Positions 25,951 to 35,300 of a stretch of 61,286 bases of DNA are shown here, piece by piece. Each line of letters opens with the position of its first letter. The stretch's first letter is position 1. The position numbers and the translations under genes are program-made. The notes under the pieces were generated by a model. That model was not told where the DNA came from. It was given only the letters and a program-made list of their open reading frames with translations, and searched no databases. This DNA comes from Pyrinomonadaceae bacterium (GTDB lineage Bacteria; Acidobacteriota; Blastocatellia; Pyrinomonadales; Pyrinomonadaceae): assembly GCA_023717565.1 (NCBI GenBank), contig JAMQPI010000344.1, forward strand, positions 1 to 61,286. Direction: 5' to 3'.

Positions 25951-26933
25951 GCCTGAGTTCCAAAGAAGGCTTTGTACCAATCTATTGTGCGGCGCAACCC
26001 TTCATCCAGAGTAAATAGCGGTTTCCAGTTGAGCCTTTCGCGGGCCTTGGCAGCACTCAGATATTGATGGCGGATTTCGTTCGTGGCTTCGCTGCGTACC
26101 TCAGGCTGAAGCTTTGAGTCCATCAACGCCAGCAGGCGTTCGACCAGTTCCAGCACAGTCACCTGTATCTCGTTCGAGAAATTGAAAGCCTGCCCGCGTA
26201 GATCCGGATCGTGCGCCAGACTCTCGGCGAGCACCATATTTACCATCGCACCGTCTTCAGCGTAAAAGTAGTCGCGCACGTATTGACCATCCGAACGGAT
26301 AACGGGTCGTTGTCCCCGTATGATTGAACGAATCGTGCCTGGCACGATTCGGTTCCAGTTCAGATCTCCGCCGCCGTAGAAATTGCCGCACCGCGTAATG
26401 GCCACCGGCAACCCGTAAGTAAGTGCATATGACTGGGCAAGCAAATCAGCGCACGACTTGCTGACGTCATAAGGGTGAATGCCTCGCAGCGGCGCATTCT
26501 CGGTGTATGGTAGTAACTCGTGATCGCCGTACGCTTTGTCTGACGACGCGATGACGATTTGCCTTACGGTGGGACTGCGGCGACAAGCTTCCAGCATCGC
26601 CCAAGTACCCGCGATGTTTGTTTCAAAGGTTGAGACGGGATTGCGATTAGCGATGCCCACGATGGTTTGCGCAGCCAGATGGATGATGGTGTCGATCTCG
26701 TATTCGCCCAGGGTGCGTTCGAGCAACGCCTGATCGACCACGTCACCACGCACAACCTTAACTTGTTCGAGTAAGCTCTCGCGCACTAACTTGCTCTTCG
26801 GCACCCAGTCGCGCACTAGGCAGACGACATCCGCGCCAGCCTCAAGCAAGCGTCCAACCAGCCAACCGCCGATGAGGCCAGTCGCGCCCGTCACGAACAC
26901 CTGGCGGTCGAGCCAGAATCCATTGTTGGTCAT
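25947..26933 (-). CDS. rfbG: CDP-glucose 4,6-dehydratase
   Basis: 328 residues from ATG 26933, which overlaps the rfbF stop as ATGA. An extended [23 protein letters not shown] (NAD), [30 protein letters not shown] for the Ser/Asp-Lys dehydratase site, [16 protein letters not shown] with the catalytic Tyr and Lys, and [23 protein letters not shown], which is characteristic of RfbG. It turns CDP-glucose into CDP-4-keto-6-deoxyglucose in the cytoplasm. Its direct coupling to rfbF fixes the nucleotide as CDP with good likelihood. Confidence 0.87.
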   Translation of the reverse strand: MTNNGFWLDRQVFVTGATGLIGGWLVGRLLEAGADVVCLVRDWVPKSKLVRESLLEQVKVVRGDVVDQALLERTLGEYEIDTIIHLAAQTIVGIANRNPVSTFETNIAGTWAMLEACRRSPTVRQIVIASSDKAYGDHELLPYTENAPLRGIHPYDVSKSCADLLAQSYALTYGLPVAITRCGNFYGGGDLNWNRIVPGTIRSIIRGQRPVIRSDGQYVRDYFYAEDGAMVNMVLAESLAHDPDLRGQAFNFSNEIQVTVLELVERLLALMDSKLQPEVRSEATNEIRHQYLSAAKARERLNWKPLFTLDEGLRRTIDWYKAFFGTQA

Positions 26934-27703
26934 CCCCATACTTTCCAGGGAGCGCTTCCATCCTGCCAGAGGGTTTCCAGGAGGCGCTTGTCCCGCAGAG
27001 TGTCCATGCACTGCCAGAAGCCTTCGTGCTGGTACGCTGCAAGTTGGCGCTCGGACGCCAGGTGTTCCAGCGCGTCAGCTTCGAGACTGCTGTCATCGTC
27101 TTTGAGGTAATTGAATATCTCAGGCTCAAAGACCATGAAGCCGCCGTTGATCCAGCCCTCTCCGATCTGCGGTTTTTCGGTGAAGTCAGCAACTATACTG
27201 TCTCCATCAAAGATCAGGCCGCCGAAGCGCGCAGGCGGGCGGACAGCCGTTATGGTTGCGATACGCCCCTGCGCGCGATGAAATTCAAGCAGGTCGCGTA
27301 AGTTCACATCGCATACGCCATCGCCGTATGTGATCATGAAGGTCCCGTCGTTGAGATGCGGTTCAAGTCGCTTGACACGCCCGCCGGTGTTCGTGTCTTG
27401 TCCGGTGTTCTGAAGGTGCACAACCCAATCTTCGCACTCACGTTCGTGCCGGTCGACACGCCCGCTGGCCAGATCAATGCTGATACTCCCATTCAGGCTA
27501 TGGTAATCCATGAAGAAACGCTTAATGACTTCCCCACGATAGCCCAGCGCTAGATAGAACTCCTTAAATCTGTAGTGCGCATAGTGCTTAAGGATATGCC
27601 AGATGATCGGCTGGCTGCCGATCTCGACCATGGGCTTGGGCTTAATCTCCGTCTCTTCCGCCAACCGCGTTCCGAGACCGCCTGCCAGAATCACCACCTT
27701 CAT
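26930..27703 (-). CDS. rfbF: Glucose-1-phosphate cytidylyltransferase
   Basis: 257 residues, the usual length. A nucleotidyltransferase making CDP-glucose from CTP and glucose-1-P. Visible: [28 protein letters not shown] (nucleotide-binding and sugar-phosphate Lys), [25 protein letters not shown] (metal Asp), [33 protein letters not shown] and [14 protein letters not shown]; all match RfbF rather than RfbA. Overlaps wzt upstream (ATGA) and rfbG downstream (ATGA), so it is the centre of a coupled operon. Entry point to the CDP-deoxysugar branch. Confidence 0.95.
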   Translation of the reverse strand: MKVVILAGGLGTRLAEETEIKPKPMVEIGSQPIIWHILKHYAHYRFKEFYLALGYRGEVIKRFFMDYHSLNGSISIDLASGRVDRHERECEDWVVHLQNTGQDTNTGGRVKRLEPHLNDGTFMITYGDGVCDVNLRDLLEFHRAQGRIATITAVRPPARFGGLIFDGDSIVADFTEKPQIGEGWINGGFMVFEPEIFNYLKDDDSSLEADALEHLASERQLAAYQHEGFWQCMDTLRDKRLLETLWQDGSAPWKVWG

Positions 27704-29001
27704 ATTGTGCTGCCCCCTAACTTCGGTGATGAGTTACTCGGGGTGAATTGAGAGGTCCAGGTTAACATTGGTCTCACTATGCCGGGCATTGGTCCGGCGT
27801 AGTCACCGCGTGCCGAATTTCCGTCGAGACTGTCGATGATCTGAAACGCGACAATATCCCGCTCAAAGAAATGGATGATTACTGGATCCATCGTGCTGAT
27901 CGCGGCGCTGACGATTAAGGTCCCTTCCGACAGAAAATTTCCGGGTATCCAGGCCGTGCTTAGATACCGACCTGTCGGCCGCGGCCGTCGGCGCCACTCG
28001 GGGTCGTGTTCACTCGCGCCGAAAGCGCAAACGCCTTCCTGATTGATAAAGTAATAGTTGGGTACCAGCACGCGGCCGGCCTCAAGCACTTCGAATTCCA
28101 TATCAAGACCCACCGGGGATCTAATGTCTATAGACTCACAAACCTGACCATCTTCGGTGCGCACTCGGATCGAGCAAAGGCGCACTATTTCATTGCCAGG
28201 CGCATCATCGATATTTTTCCACTCTCGAAAGGCATTTGTTCCCATGCCGGATCCAAGATACCTGCGCACGGCCTCCGGCGATGATCCGTCAAATGCCACC
28301 GTGCCGGCTTCAAGTAGGATAGTTCGCGGACATATGCGGGTAATCGCCGGCATATTGTGGGAGACAAAAATCACGGTTCGCCCAGCTTGCGTAACGTCTT
28401 CCATCTTGTCCAGGCATTTTCGCTGAAAGCTCGCGTCGCCCACCGCCAAAACCTCATCGACCAGCAAAATCTCGGGATCCAAATGCGCGGCGACGGCAAA
28501 AGCCAGTCGCAAGTACATGCCGCTCGAGTATCGCTTCACAGGTGTGTCGATGAATTTCTCGATCTCCGAGAATGCTATAATCTCTTCGAATTTTTGCCGG
28601 ATCTCAGCCCTGGTCATACCGAGTATCGCGCCGTTCAAGTAGATGTTCTCACGCCCGCTTAATTCAGGGTGAAAGCCGGTGCCAACCTCAAGCAAGCTCG
28701 CTATCCGTCCGTAGAGTTCTATGCGGCCCGACGATGGCTCAGTAATACGGCTGAGCACTTTAAGTAGAGTCGATTTGCCGGCACCGTTACGCCCGATAAT
28801 GCCCACTACCTCGCCTGAGCTCACTTCAAAACTAACGTCCCGAAGGGCCATGATAGTTTCCGCCGGCTGATTTGCTTTGAACCGCTTGAGCGGAGACCGG
28901 ACAGCTGCCGATAGACTCTCGCGCAGCGTGACATACGAATTCTGACTCGCACCGAGTGGATATTCCTTGGCAATACTAGTTGCTCTGATAATCGCTTTCA
29001 T
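27700..29001 (-). CDS. wzt: Polysaccharide ABC transporter ATP-binding protein with C-terminal substrate domain
   Basis: 433 residues from ATG 29001, overlapping the wzm stop by one base (TAATG); a longer frame to 29103 lies inside wzm. The ABC domain at about 1-245 holds Walker A GIIGRNGAGKSTLLK, the long-type IASLLEVGTGFHPELSGRENIYLNG, signature YSSGMYLRLAFAVA, Walker B ILLVDEVLAVGD, and the H-loop VSHN. The last about 180 residues form a Wzt-C-like beta-sandwich (VGLDMEFEVLEAG, VCAFGASEHD), which in O-antigen systems recognises the chain's non-reducing end. Drives export with Wzm across the inner membrane. Confidence 0.93.
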   Translation of the reverse strand: MKAIIRATSIAKEYPLGASQNSYVTLRESLSAAVRSPLKRFKANQPAETIMALRDVSFEVSSGEVVGIIGRNGAGKSTLLKVLSRITEPSSGRIELYGRIASLLEVGTGFHPELSGRENIYLNGAILGMTRAEIRQKFEEIIAFSEIEKFIDTPVKRYSSGMYLRLAFAVAAHLDPEILLVDEVLAVGDASFQRKCLDKMEDVTQAGRTVIFVSHNMPAITRICPRTILLEAGTVAFDGSSPEAVRRYLGSGMGTNAFREWKNIDDAPGNEIVRLCSIRVRTEDGQVCESIDIRSPVGLDMEFEVLEAGRVLVPNYYFINQEGVCAFGASEHDPEWRRRPRPTGRYLSTAWIPGNFLSEGTLIVSAAISTMDPVIIHFFERDIVAFQIIDSLDGNSARGDYAGPMPGIVRPMLTWTSQFTPSNSSPKLGGSTI

Positions 29002-29933
29002 TAAATGATGTCCGCAAACTTCTTTTCCATCTTCCGAAACAATAGGCTCGCGTAGAGCAGCAATCCGAGCGTAACAAACGTTGAGATTCCCATGTTGGTC
29101 CACTTCAGCGGCTGGCCCAGCAACGACGCGCGGAAGCCTTCAATGATGCCGACCGCGGGATTCAATGAATAAAGGAGTTGCCATCTTTGCGGAAGGGCAC
29201 TGGACGGATAGGCTACTGGAGAAAGAAACATCCAAAACTGCATCATAAACGGAACCGCAAAACGCACGTCGCGATACTTCACATTCAAAGCTGACAGCCA
29301 GATTCCCACTGCTAAGGTTAGCAATACCGTCAGCACAATCGGTATTGGCAGCAAGAATACGCTCAGAGTTAGTGTTGCGTGATAGTAGATCATGAGCGGG
29401 ATTAGCATTACAAAGGCCACAGCGAAATCCACAACTCCGGCTCCCACAGCCGCGGCCGGGATCAGCAGGCGAGGGAAATAGACCTTGGTGATCAAATTGG
29501 CGCTTACAACCAGACTGTTGCCGCTGGTGGTTACAGCATTGGCGAAGAAGATCCAGGGCAGCAGCCCCGCATACGCAAAGAGTGGATAGGGGATACCCTC
29601 GGAGCTGATCCCGGCCACTCTGCTAAAGATCAGGGTGAATACGAGCATGGTGAAGAGAGGCTGGATAATTGCCCATGCCGCGCCCAGCACTGTTTGCTTG
29701 TACCGGATCTTAACGTCGCGCCAAATCAAAAAATAGAGAAGTTCGCGGTAGGTCCAAAGCTCGCGCAGGTTAATCGCGTTCCAGGTGCCGCTTGGTTCAA
29801 TAACTGTCAGGGGTTCGTCGGATGCCTGCAAGACCAAAGAAGGTAGTCGGTGGGTTTGATCATTCAGAGCGTTGGCTGAGTTTGTCGCTTCGGACAGCGC
29901 TTGTCCCTGGCCTTTGCTCTTAATCGTACGCAT
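29001..29933 (-). CDS. wzm: Polysaccharide ABC transporter permease (ABC-2 type)
   Basis: 310 residues with a cytoplasmic N-terminus and six membrane segments (about 75-95, 110-130, 155-175, 185-205, 210-235, 285-300). Family motifs: ELLYFLIWRDVKIRYKQTVLGAAWAIIQPL (interface helix), SRVAGISSEGIPYPLFAYAGLLPWIFFANA, and LNVKYRDVRFAVPFMMQFWMFLSPVAYP. Forms the export channel with Wzt. It is the promoter-proximal gene of the minus-strand operon; the 722-base region upstream (29934-30655) is a repeat-rich zone, and no clear promoter was recognised there. Confidence 0.94.
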   Translation of the reverse strand: MRTIKSKGQGQALSEATNSANALNDQTHRLPSLVLQASDEPLTVIEPSGTWNAINLRELWTYRELLYFLIWRDVKIRYKQTVLGAAWAIIQPLFTMLVFTLIFSRVAGISSEGIPYPLFAYAGLLPWIFFANAVTTSGNSLVVSANLITKVYFPRLLIPAAAVGAGVVDFAVAFVMLIPLMIYYHATLTLSVFLLPIPIVLTVLLTLAVGIWLSALNVKYRDVRFAVPFMMQFWMFLSPVAYPSSALPQRWQLLYSLNPAVGIIEGFRASLLGQPLKWTNMGISTFVTLGLLLYASLLFRKMEKKFADII

Positions 29934-30099
29934 TCACTTTAGAGTTGTCGGAGCGCAAGTAGGAACTCCGAGTTCTCCACACATCAGCGATAGCCATCCC
30001 GCACCCAATTCTGAAGAATTCCGATGACTTAAACAGAAAAATCAGTCTAACTAACACCACCGAAGCCGTCAAGCAAGCCGCTTGGACGAGCGTAACGCG

Positions 30100-30236
30100 C
30101 AGAACCGTTTGCGGGTAGCCAATGGATCATAAGCTCAACCAGGCCGCAACGACTCAACCACAGAACCATTTGCCCGTAGCCAATGGATCATGAGTTCAAC
30201 TAGGCGGCAACGACTCAACACAGAACCATTTGCAGC
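30100..30236. repeat. Tandem direct repeat, unit about 60 bp, 2.3 copies
   Basis: Units begin with CAGAACC(G/A)TTTGC at 30100, 30161 and 30221 and share GTAGCCAATGGATCAT, then AGTTCAAC-like and CGGCAACGACTCAAC blocks. Unit identity is high but not perfect. There are no unique spacers, so it is not a CRISPR. It sits upstream of wzm. Confidence 0.75.
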
Positions 30237-30531
30237 AGAGGGTGTGTGAGAACTCAGAAATCCCACCAACGGCAGTTGGTGGATGTTCATGTCCAACCTA
30301 CACACACCGGCCACCGGAGTCTGAATTCTTAAATCCCACCAACGGCAGTTGGTGGATGGTTCATGTCCAGCCTCGACTCGGTCCTCAGCGATCAAGATCA
30401 CAACACTCGCAGCAAACTCTGTTCAGAGCAAACCAAGGCAATCGGCGATAGGCTGGACTTGAACGCATCCACCAACTGCCGTTGGTGGGATTTCTGAGTT
30501 CTCACACACCCTCCACGGCAATGGTTCTGTG
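30220..30531. repeat. Element with perfect 46-bp inverted repeats and CCACCAAC-GGCA-GTTGGTGG palindromes
   Basis: 30240-30285 is perfectly complementary to 30466-30511, and an outer 11-base pair of arms lies at 30220-30230 and 30521-30531. Each arm contains the palindrome CCACCAAC-GGCA-GTTGGTGG; a third copy sits at 30331-30358 in direct orientation with flanking similarity. No coding capacity; it looks like a REP/MITE-type element. With the tandem repeat it fills most of the 722-base gap. Confidence 0.8.
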
Positions 30532-30589
30532 CGTTGAGGCGTTCCTGTGGTAGTGAGTGTTAACGTGGGCTAATTGCAGCCAGTCCCAC

Positions 30590-30628
30590 AAAAAATCCCC
30601 GCACGCTTCAGATACGAACGTGCGGGGA
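30590..30628 (-). terminator. Rho-independent terminator after beta-helix gene
   Basis: On the minus strand a perfect 10-bp GC-rich stem (TCCCCGCACG/CGTGCGGGGA, 30628-30619 with 30605-30596) with a 13-base loop is followed by six T. It lies 28 bases after the stop of the beta-helix gene. Confidence 0.9.
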
Positions 30629-30655
30629 CGAAGCTCTCGGCTGGAGAGAGTTCGG

Positions 30656-31594
30656 TTATTGGAGAGCCACCGCGGGACCGGTTGGAGTACCGGACGCACC
30701 GTTGCCCGACGACCTGTTTTGGCCATCACTTGAGACCGAGGCCATGGTGCCACCAAATCCGGTCGTATTGTTTAGAAGGAGATTGCCGATCGCGCGAACT
30801 GAGGAACCGGCGGCGGCGCTAATGGCCGTCCCATTGTTCGACAGCACAGTGTCTCTAATGTTGAGTTGAGCACCGGCGACACTAGTCTGGGACCCAGCTC
30901 CGGTATTGGTCGCAATACGGGAATTATCGATCGTGACAAAGGCGTTCGTGCTGGCATCAACACCGGTAGTATTACCTTCAATGTTGCAGTTCCGTAAATT
31001 GGCAACGGCGAATCCCGAGCTCGTATTTACTCTCACGCCGGTAATGTTCTTGTGAATTACCGTATCGCTTACGAAGAGGTTGGAACTCGCAGTCGCTTGG
31101 ACTCTAATACCGATGCCGGTGGTAGTGCCGTTTCCGGTGCTGCCGTCAATCACGGAGTCTTCGATCCAGACGTTATTCGCGGCCAGGATGCTGACACCGT
31201 TGATGCCCGTCGAGATGCCGTTAATGTCGAGCGCACGCAGGCGAACCGCCTTGCGCACATCCAAGGCGTCGGTGATGTTAATGATGATTCCGGTCGTCAA
31301 CGCGTGGACGATCGAGCCGTATCCCGCGCCGTGGGTACCGTTAATATAGATCGATTTGGTGATCGTAACCGCACCATAGCCACCAGGATCAAGGACGCTG
31401 ATTTCCCCATCCTTGGCGGTCTTTGAGATAGCGCCGGCAAATGTCTTGCAGGGAGCTGTGCGGCTGCAGGGATTTACGTCGTCGCCGACTCCGGAAACCC
31501 ATGTGCGAGATGCCTGGGCCTGGGCGGCAGTAGCCAAAGCTAACGTGAAACAGACAACCAACAACGCCTTAATAGTCGGGTAAAGCTTGCTCAT
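30656..31594 (-). CDS. Secreted right-handed parallel beta-helix protein (copy 1)
   Basis: 312 residues; AGGAGAA stands 8 bases before ATG 31594. Signal peptide 1-26 (ends AQAQA). A conserved N-terminal cap follows: RTWVSGVGDD-x-NPCSRTAPCKTFAGAISKT, with two Cys in the NPC and APC positions, then repeated short beta rungs (SIYINGTHG, NVWIEDSVIDG, NLFVSDTVIHKN, NLRNCNIEGNTTG, NIRDTVLSNNGTA) typical of a pectate-lyase-like beta-helix. Exported; likely a carbohydrate-binding or cell-surface protein. No catalytic residues could be assigned. It is paralogous to the gene at 35833, and a strong terminator follows it. The 280 bases upstream (31595-31874) show no gene. Confidence 0.85.
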   Translation of the reverse strand: MSKLYPTIKALLVVCFTLALATAAQAQASRTWVSGVGDDVNPCSRTAPCKTFAGAISKTAKDGEISVLDPGGYGAVTITKSIYINGTHGAGYGSIVHALTTGIIINITDALDVRKAVRLRALDINGISTGINGVSILAANNVWIEDSVIDGSTGNGTTTGIGIRVQATASSNLFVSDTVIHKNITGVRVNTSSGFAVANLRNCNIEGNTTGVDASTNAFVTIDNSRIATNTGAGSQTSVAGAQLNIRDTVLSNNGTAISAAAGSSVRAIGNLLLNNTTGFGGTMASVSSDGQNRSSGNGASGTPTGPAVALQ

Positions 31595-31874
31595 TTATGT
31601 ATTCTCCTGAAAAGAGTTGAAGTGAGTAGCCCGGGACTTCGTCGTGTACTCTAGATGTTGGGAGATAAACGGAACGAAGTTGATGTTAAGCCCGGACCAT
31701 TTGCGATAAGTTACCACCTGGGTGTGATCTACAGGGCGTCTGGCTTTTTACGCCATTCCGCTGGCAAAGTCAATAATAATTGGGGATGGGGGAATTTGCC
31801 GCCAGATTTGGAAAATGGGCTGCTCGACCCCTTAGTTATTTGGTCTAACAAAACGGATGGCGAGTAGACCGCGG

Positions 31875-32258
31875 TTACTGTCCGCAGTCGGCAGCAGTGT
31901 CGTTGGTGATGGTCCAGGTTGCATCACCTCCGCAAGCGACGACCGTCGAAAGAAAACAGCCATTCTGGTCCTCGCCGATCACTTTAATCTGCTGTTGGTC
32001 ACACGCGGAATTGTTGACCGTACGTGACTGGCCAGGTGCGATAACCGAGTCACCCAGTTGATTCTCGCTCCAGGTGTCCCCACCAACAGGCGCCAGATAG
32101 ACGTGGCGAATCTCGCGGGCGGAGTTATTCACGATATTGATCGAGTTTGAGTTTGCCGAGCGGGCGCTGGAAAGCAGCGGGAGGGCTGCCAGGGCAACGA
32201 GCATTGCGCACAAGATAACTAAGCGGGTTCTTTTGCTCGTCGTATCTAAGTTTCTCAT
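31875..32258 (-). CDS. Small secreted protein with an NNS-type beta domain
   Basis: 127 residues; AGAGGAG 6 bases before the ATG. N-terminal signal sequence (about 12-34, LVILCAMLVALAALPLLSSA). The mature domain reads INIVNNSAREIRHVYLAPVGGDTW..NQLGDSVIAPGQSRTV and holds five Cys, four of them in the last half (SACDQQQ, NGCF, VACGG, ADCGQ), which suggests disulfides. I recall the N-N-S...I-x-x-x-Y-L-x-P pattern from secreted bacterial proteins of unknown function. Lies between the HYR protein and beta-helix copy 1 on the same strand, so it is probably part of the same surface island. Confidence 0.75.
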   Translation of the reverse strand: MRNLDTTSKRTRLVILCAMLVALAALPLLSSARSANSNSINIVNNSAREIRHVYLAPVGGDTWSENQLGDSVIAPGQSRTVNNSACDQQQIKVIGEDQNGCFLSTVVACGGDATWTITNDTAADCGQ

Positions 32259-32281
32259 CCTCTGCTCCTCTTGAAAGATCC

Positions 32282-32302
32282 GGCGGGCGCGGAACGCCCG
32301 CC
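32282..32302 (-). terminator. GC-rich hairpin downstream of the HYR gene
   Basis: A perfect 8-bp stem GGCGGGCG/CGCCCGCC with a 5-base loop, 30 bases after the HYR protein stop. Only a weak T-run follows (GGATCTTTC), so it may be a partial terminator or a processing/stability hairpin before the next gene. Confidence 0.4.
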
Positions 32303-32331
32303 TGGTTCATGTTAGGCGAAAGTTCCCAGGC

Positions 32332-35300
32332 TCACGGACAGGTGCCATTGACCGTGTATTGAGGCCCACTGTCCACGACGTTAAAACTAGTCGCGAAGAT
32401 CTTGAGTTTGGAGGTAACGGTCGTGGCATTGCCGGAGGCGTCACGCACCCTCATTGAGATCGTATAGACGCGACCGTTTCCGCTGCCGTTACGTTCCGCC
32501 CGCAACTGCACCGTCTTGCAGCCAGGCGCGATGACGATGTCGTTGGTCGTGTTGCCATCGCCTCCCCCCGACATATTGTCCGGTTCGTCGCTCGTCACCT
32601 GAGAAATCACGACGTCGTCCCGATCCACGCTCATATCGCAGCTGTCGACGGCACTATCTATAAGATCCGCGACCTTCACTGTTTGGTACTGGTGAGTCGG
32701 GGTCCACAAGACCAGAGTCTTGCCACTAAAAGTGTACGTCAGAGAGACACCATTCTTCGTGATCGTGACCGTTTGTCCGTTGAATGTGAACGTATACCCG
32801 CTGTGAGTACACGACACACCGTTGAAGGGGTATGTCGTTCCGTTCACCGTGAAGGTGTTGGCGCCGAAAACAAGCGTCAGATTATTAAAGAAAATCGTCA
32901 GATTGTTATGCGCAAGCGCCGGCACAGTCGAATCCACTACGCTGACAGTCCGGGTTGCCGTCGCAGGGTTACCTGAGTCGTCCGTCGCGCTGTAGGTGAG
33001 CGTATAGGTGCCGACGACATTCGGGTTAACCGAGCCGGAAGTCGTCACCGCCACGCTCGTGTCGCAGGTGTCCGCAGCACTGGCACCCGGATCAGTAAAC
33101 GGGGTATGGCATTCCACGGTGATCGTGGCAGCGCCGTTGAGCGTTATTACTGGACTGGTGGTGTCCACAACATTCACCGTGCGTGTAACCGGTGCGGCCG
33201 CATTACCCGCAGCATCAGATGCCGTGTAAGTGACGGTGTAGGTGCCCGGGATATTTACATTCACGCCACCCGAAGATGTTGCCGCAAAGCTCCCGCCACA
33301 GTTATCACTGGCAGTAGCGCCCAGTTCAGTGTACGAGGTGTGGCATTCGACGACTTGCGGATTAGGGCCAACCAGCCCAATCGTAGGCGGAGTGTTGTCG
33401 ATGACGGTAATGGTGCGCGTACAGGTGGCTGGATTGCCCGCGCTATCCGTTACCGTGATCGTCAAAATGGTATTGCCGGAGCTTAAAAGTGTACCCGCCG
33501 CCGGAGATTGACTGATGGTTACCTCAGAGCAGTTGTCAGAGGCTTCCACCTCGCCGGTGAGATCCGGCATCGTCGCACAACTGGGTCCCGCGGTGAGAGT
33601 CTTGTTAGTTGCACAGGAGACTATCGTTGGAGCGGTTGTGTCCGCCGCCACGATCACGTTCTGATTCTGAGTGGACTCATTACCCGCGCTGTCCGTATAG
33701 GTCCAGTGGACAACGTAGGTGCCCGGCGTGTCGTAGAGAATCGGATCGTCTGTCGTCGCCGAAATGGTGCCGCCGATGCAGGCATCGGTTGCGGTCGGCC
33801 GGTTCAGTTGCACCACGCACTGCGCGGTGACGTCTGGTAACGTCGGCACCGTGGGAACTGGGGCTGTGTGGTCCTCGACGGTCACCGTAAAGCTGGAACT
33901 TCCACCGCTGGCGGAGGAACACATGACGGGGGTGGTGCCCACCGGGAAGAACGAGCCTGACGGATGATCGCAGGTGATGGGCTCGTCGCAAGATCCGGTT
34001 CCGTCAGAAACCGGCGGGGTGTAGGTCACATTCGTCCCACACTGGTTGGCATCGCTCGAAGCAGTAACATTCGACACTGTCGTGAGCACGCAATTGCCGG
34101 CGACTTCATTAACTGATACCGCGAATGAACAGCTATTGGTGTTTCCGGCGTCGTCGGAAGCCGTGCAGGTCACCGTATGGGGTGAACCCAAGACGCTGAA
34201 GCTGGAACCTGATGGCTGATCGCAAGTGACGCTGACGCTGCCGCTGTTGTCAGTCGCGCTGGGAGTTGAATAGTTCACCACCGCAGATCCGGAGCCGGAC
34301 GATGTTTCATTGACCGAGATCGGACTCGGGCAAGCTCCGATTACCGGTGCCTGAGTGTCAGTCACGGTCACCGTGAAACTACAACTGTCATCGGTCGCAG
34401 CCTGACAAGTGACAACGGTCGTGCCGATGCTAAAGAAGCTGCCGGACGTCGCGCTACAGGTCACTGGTTCGCAAACCGGACCCGAAGTGGTCGGCGTTGA
34501 GAAACTTACATTTGCACCCGCCTGACCGCTCGTCGCACTAACCGTGACGTCCTGGGAGCAACCAAGCGTGCAGGCCGGAGGAGTGTTATCGACACCGGTG
34601 ATGGTGATTTCGCCCAAAACAAAGTTGTCCAAAGAATGCGGGTCTGCGGTTGTGCTTGAGACAGTTGCGGAGTAAGCCGTCGTGGTATCAGAAGCTACGC
34701 CGGCAACGCTGTAGGTTGCCGTGAAAGTTGCCTTACCGTCTTTAGGCAGGCTGGCGATTGTGCAGACGGATCCGGTACAGGAAAAACCAGCACTGCCAGC
34801 TTCTACCAATGAAACCAGACTCATGTTGAGTGGTGTCACATCTGTAAGAGTGACGTTAGTCGCAGCGTCCGGGCCTGTGTTGGTCACGCTAATCGAGAAC
34901 GCCACATTGGTTCCCTCATTTACGCGAGGTTCGCCAGTGGACGGGAACTTAAAGACAGAAACATCCGCCGCCGCTGTCGGTCCGTGAACTGTGATAGTTG
35001 CGACTGCCCTGGCCGTTCCGTCATCAATTCCCGCGGCTGTAATTTTCCAATCTCCGCGGTTGTTTGCGGTGAAGGAGCCGATGGTTGATGTCGGTGTCGC
35101 CGGAAGACTGAAAGTGTCGTCTTGACTGGTTGCCAGTATCGGCGTGTTGCGGACCAGAAAATTGCTCGCATTGCTCCAATAGAAAGCCTGGATGGAAAGG
35201 CCCGGGGCTCCTGTAACTTTCACGCAAACGACGTCGCCTAAAAGAAAATCAGTTTTGGGAGTGGTGCAGTCTTCGTCAAAGGTCTGGATGGTTTCTGGAC

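Noticed and set aside
30100..30531. CRISPR array
   Set aside because: Repeats are long, adjacent or inverted, and there are no regular unique spacers and no cas genes.
31655..31867. 70-residue plus-strand open frame between surface genes
   Set aside because: No ribosome site or recognisable composition; it faces against the surrounding genes.
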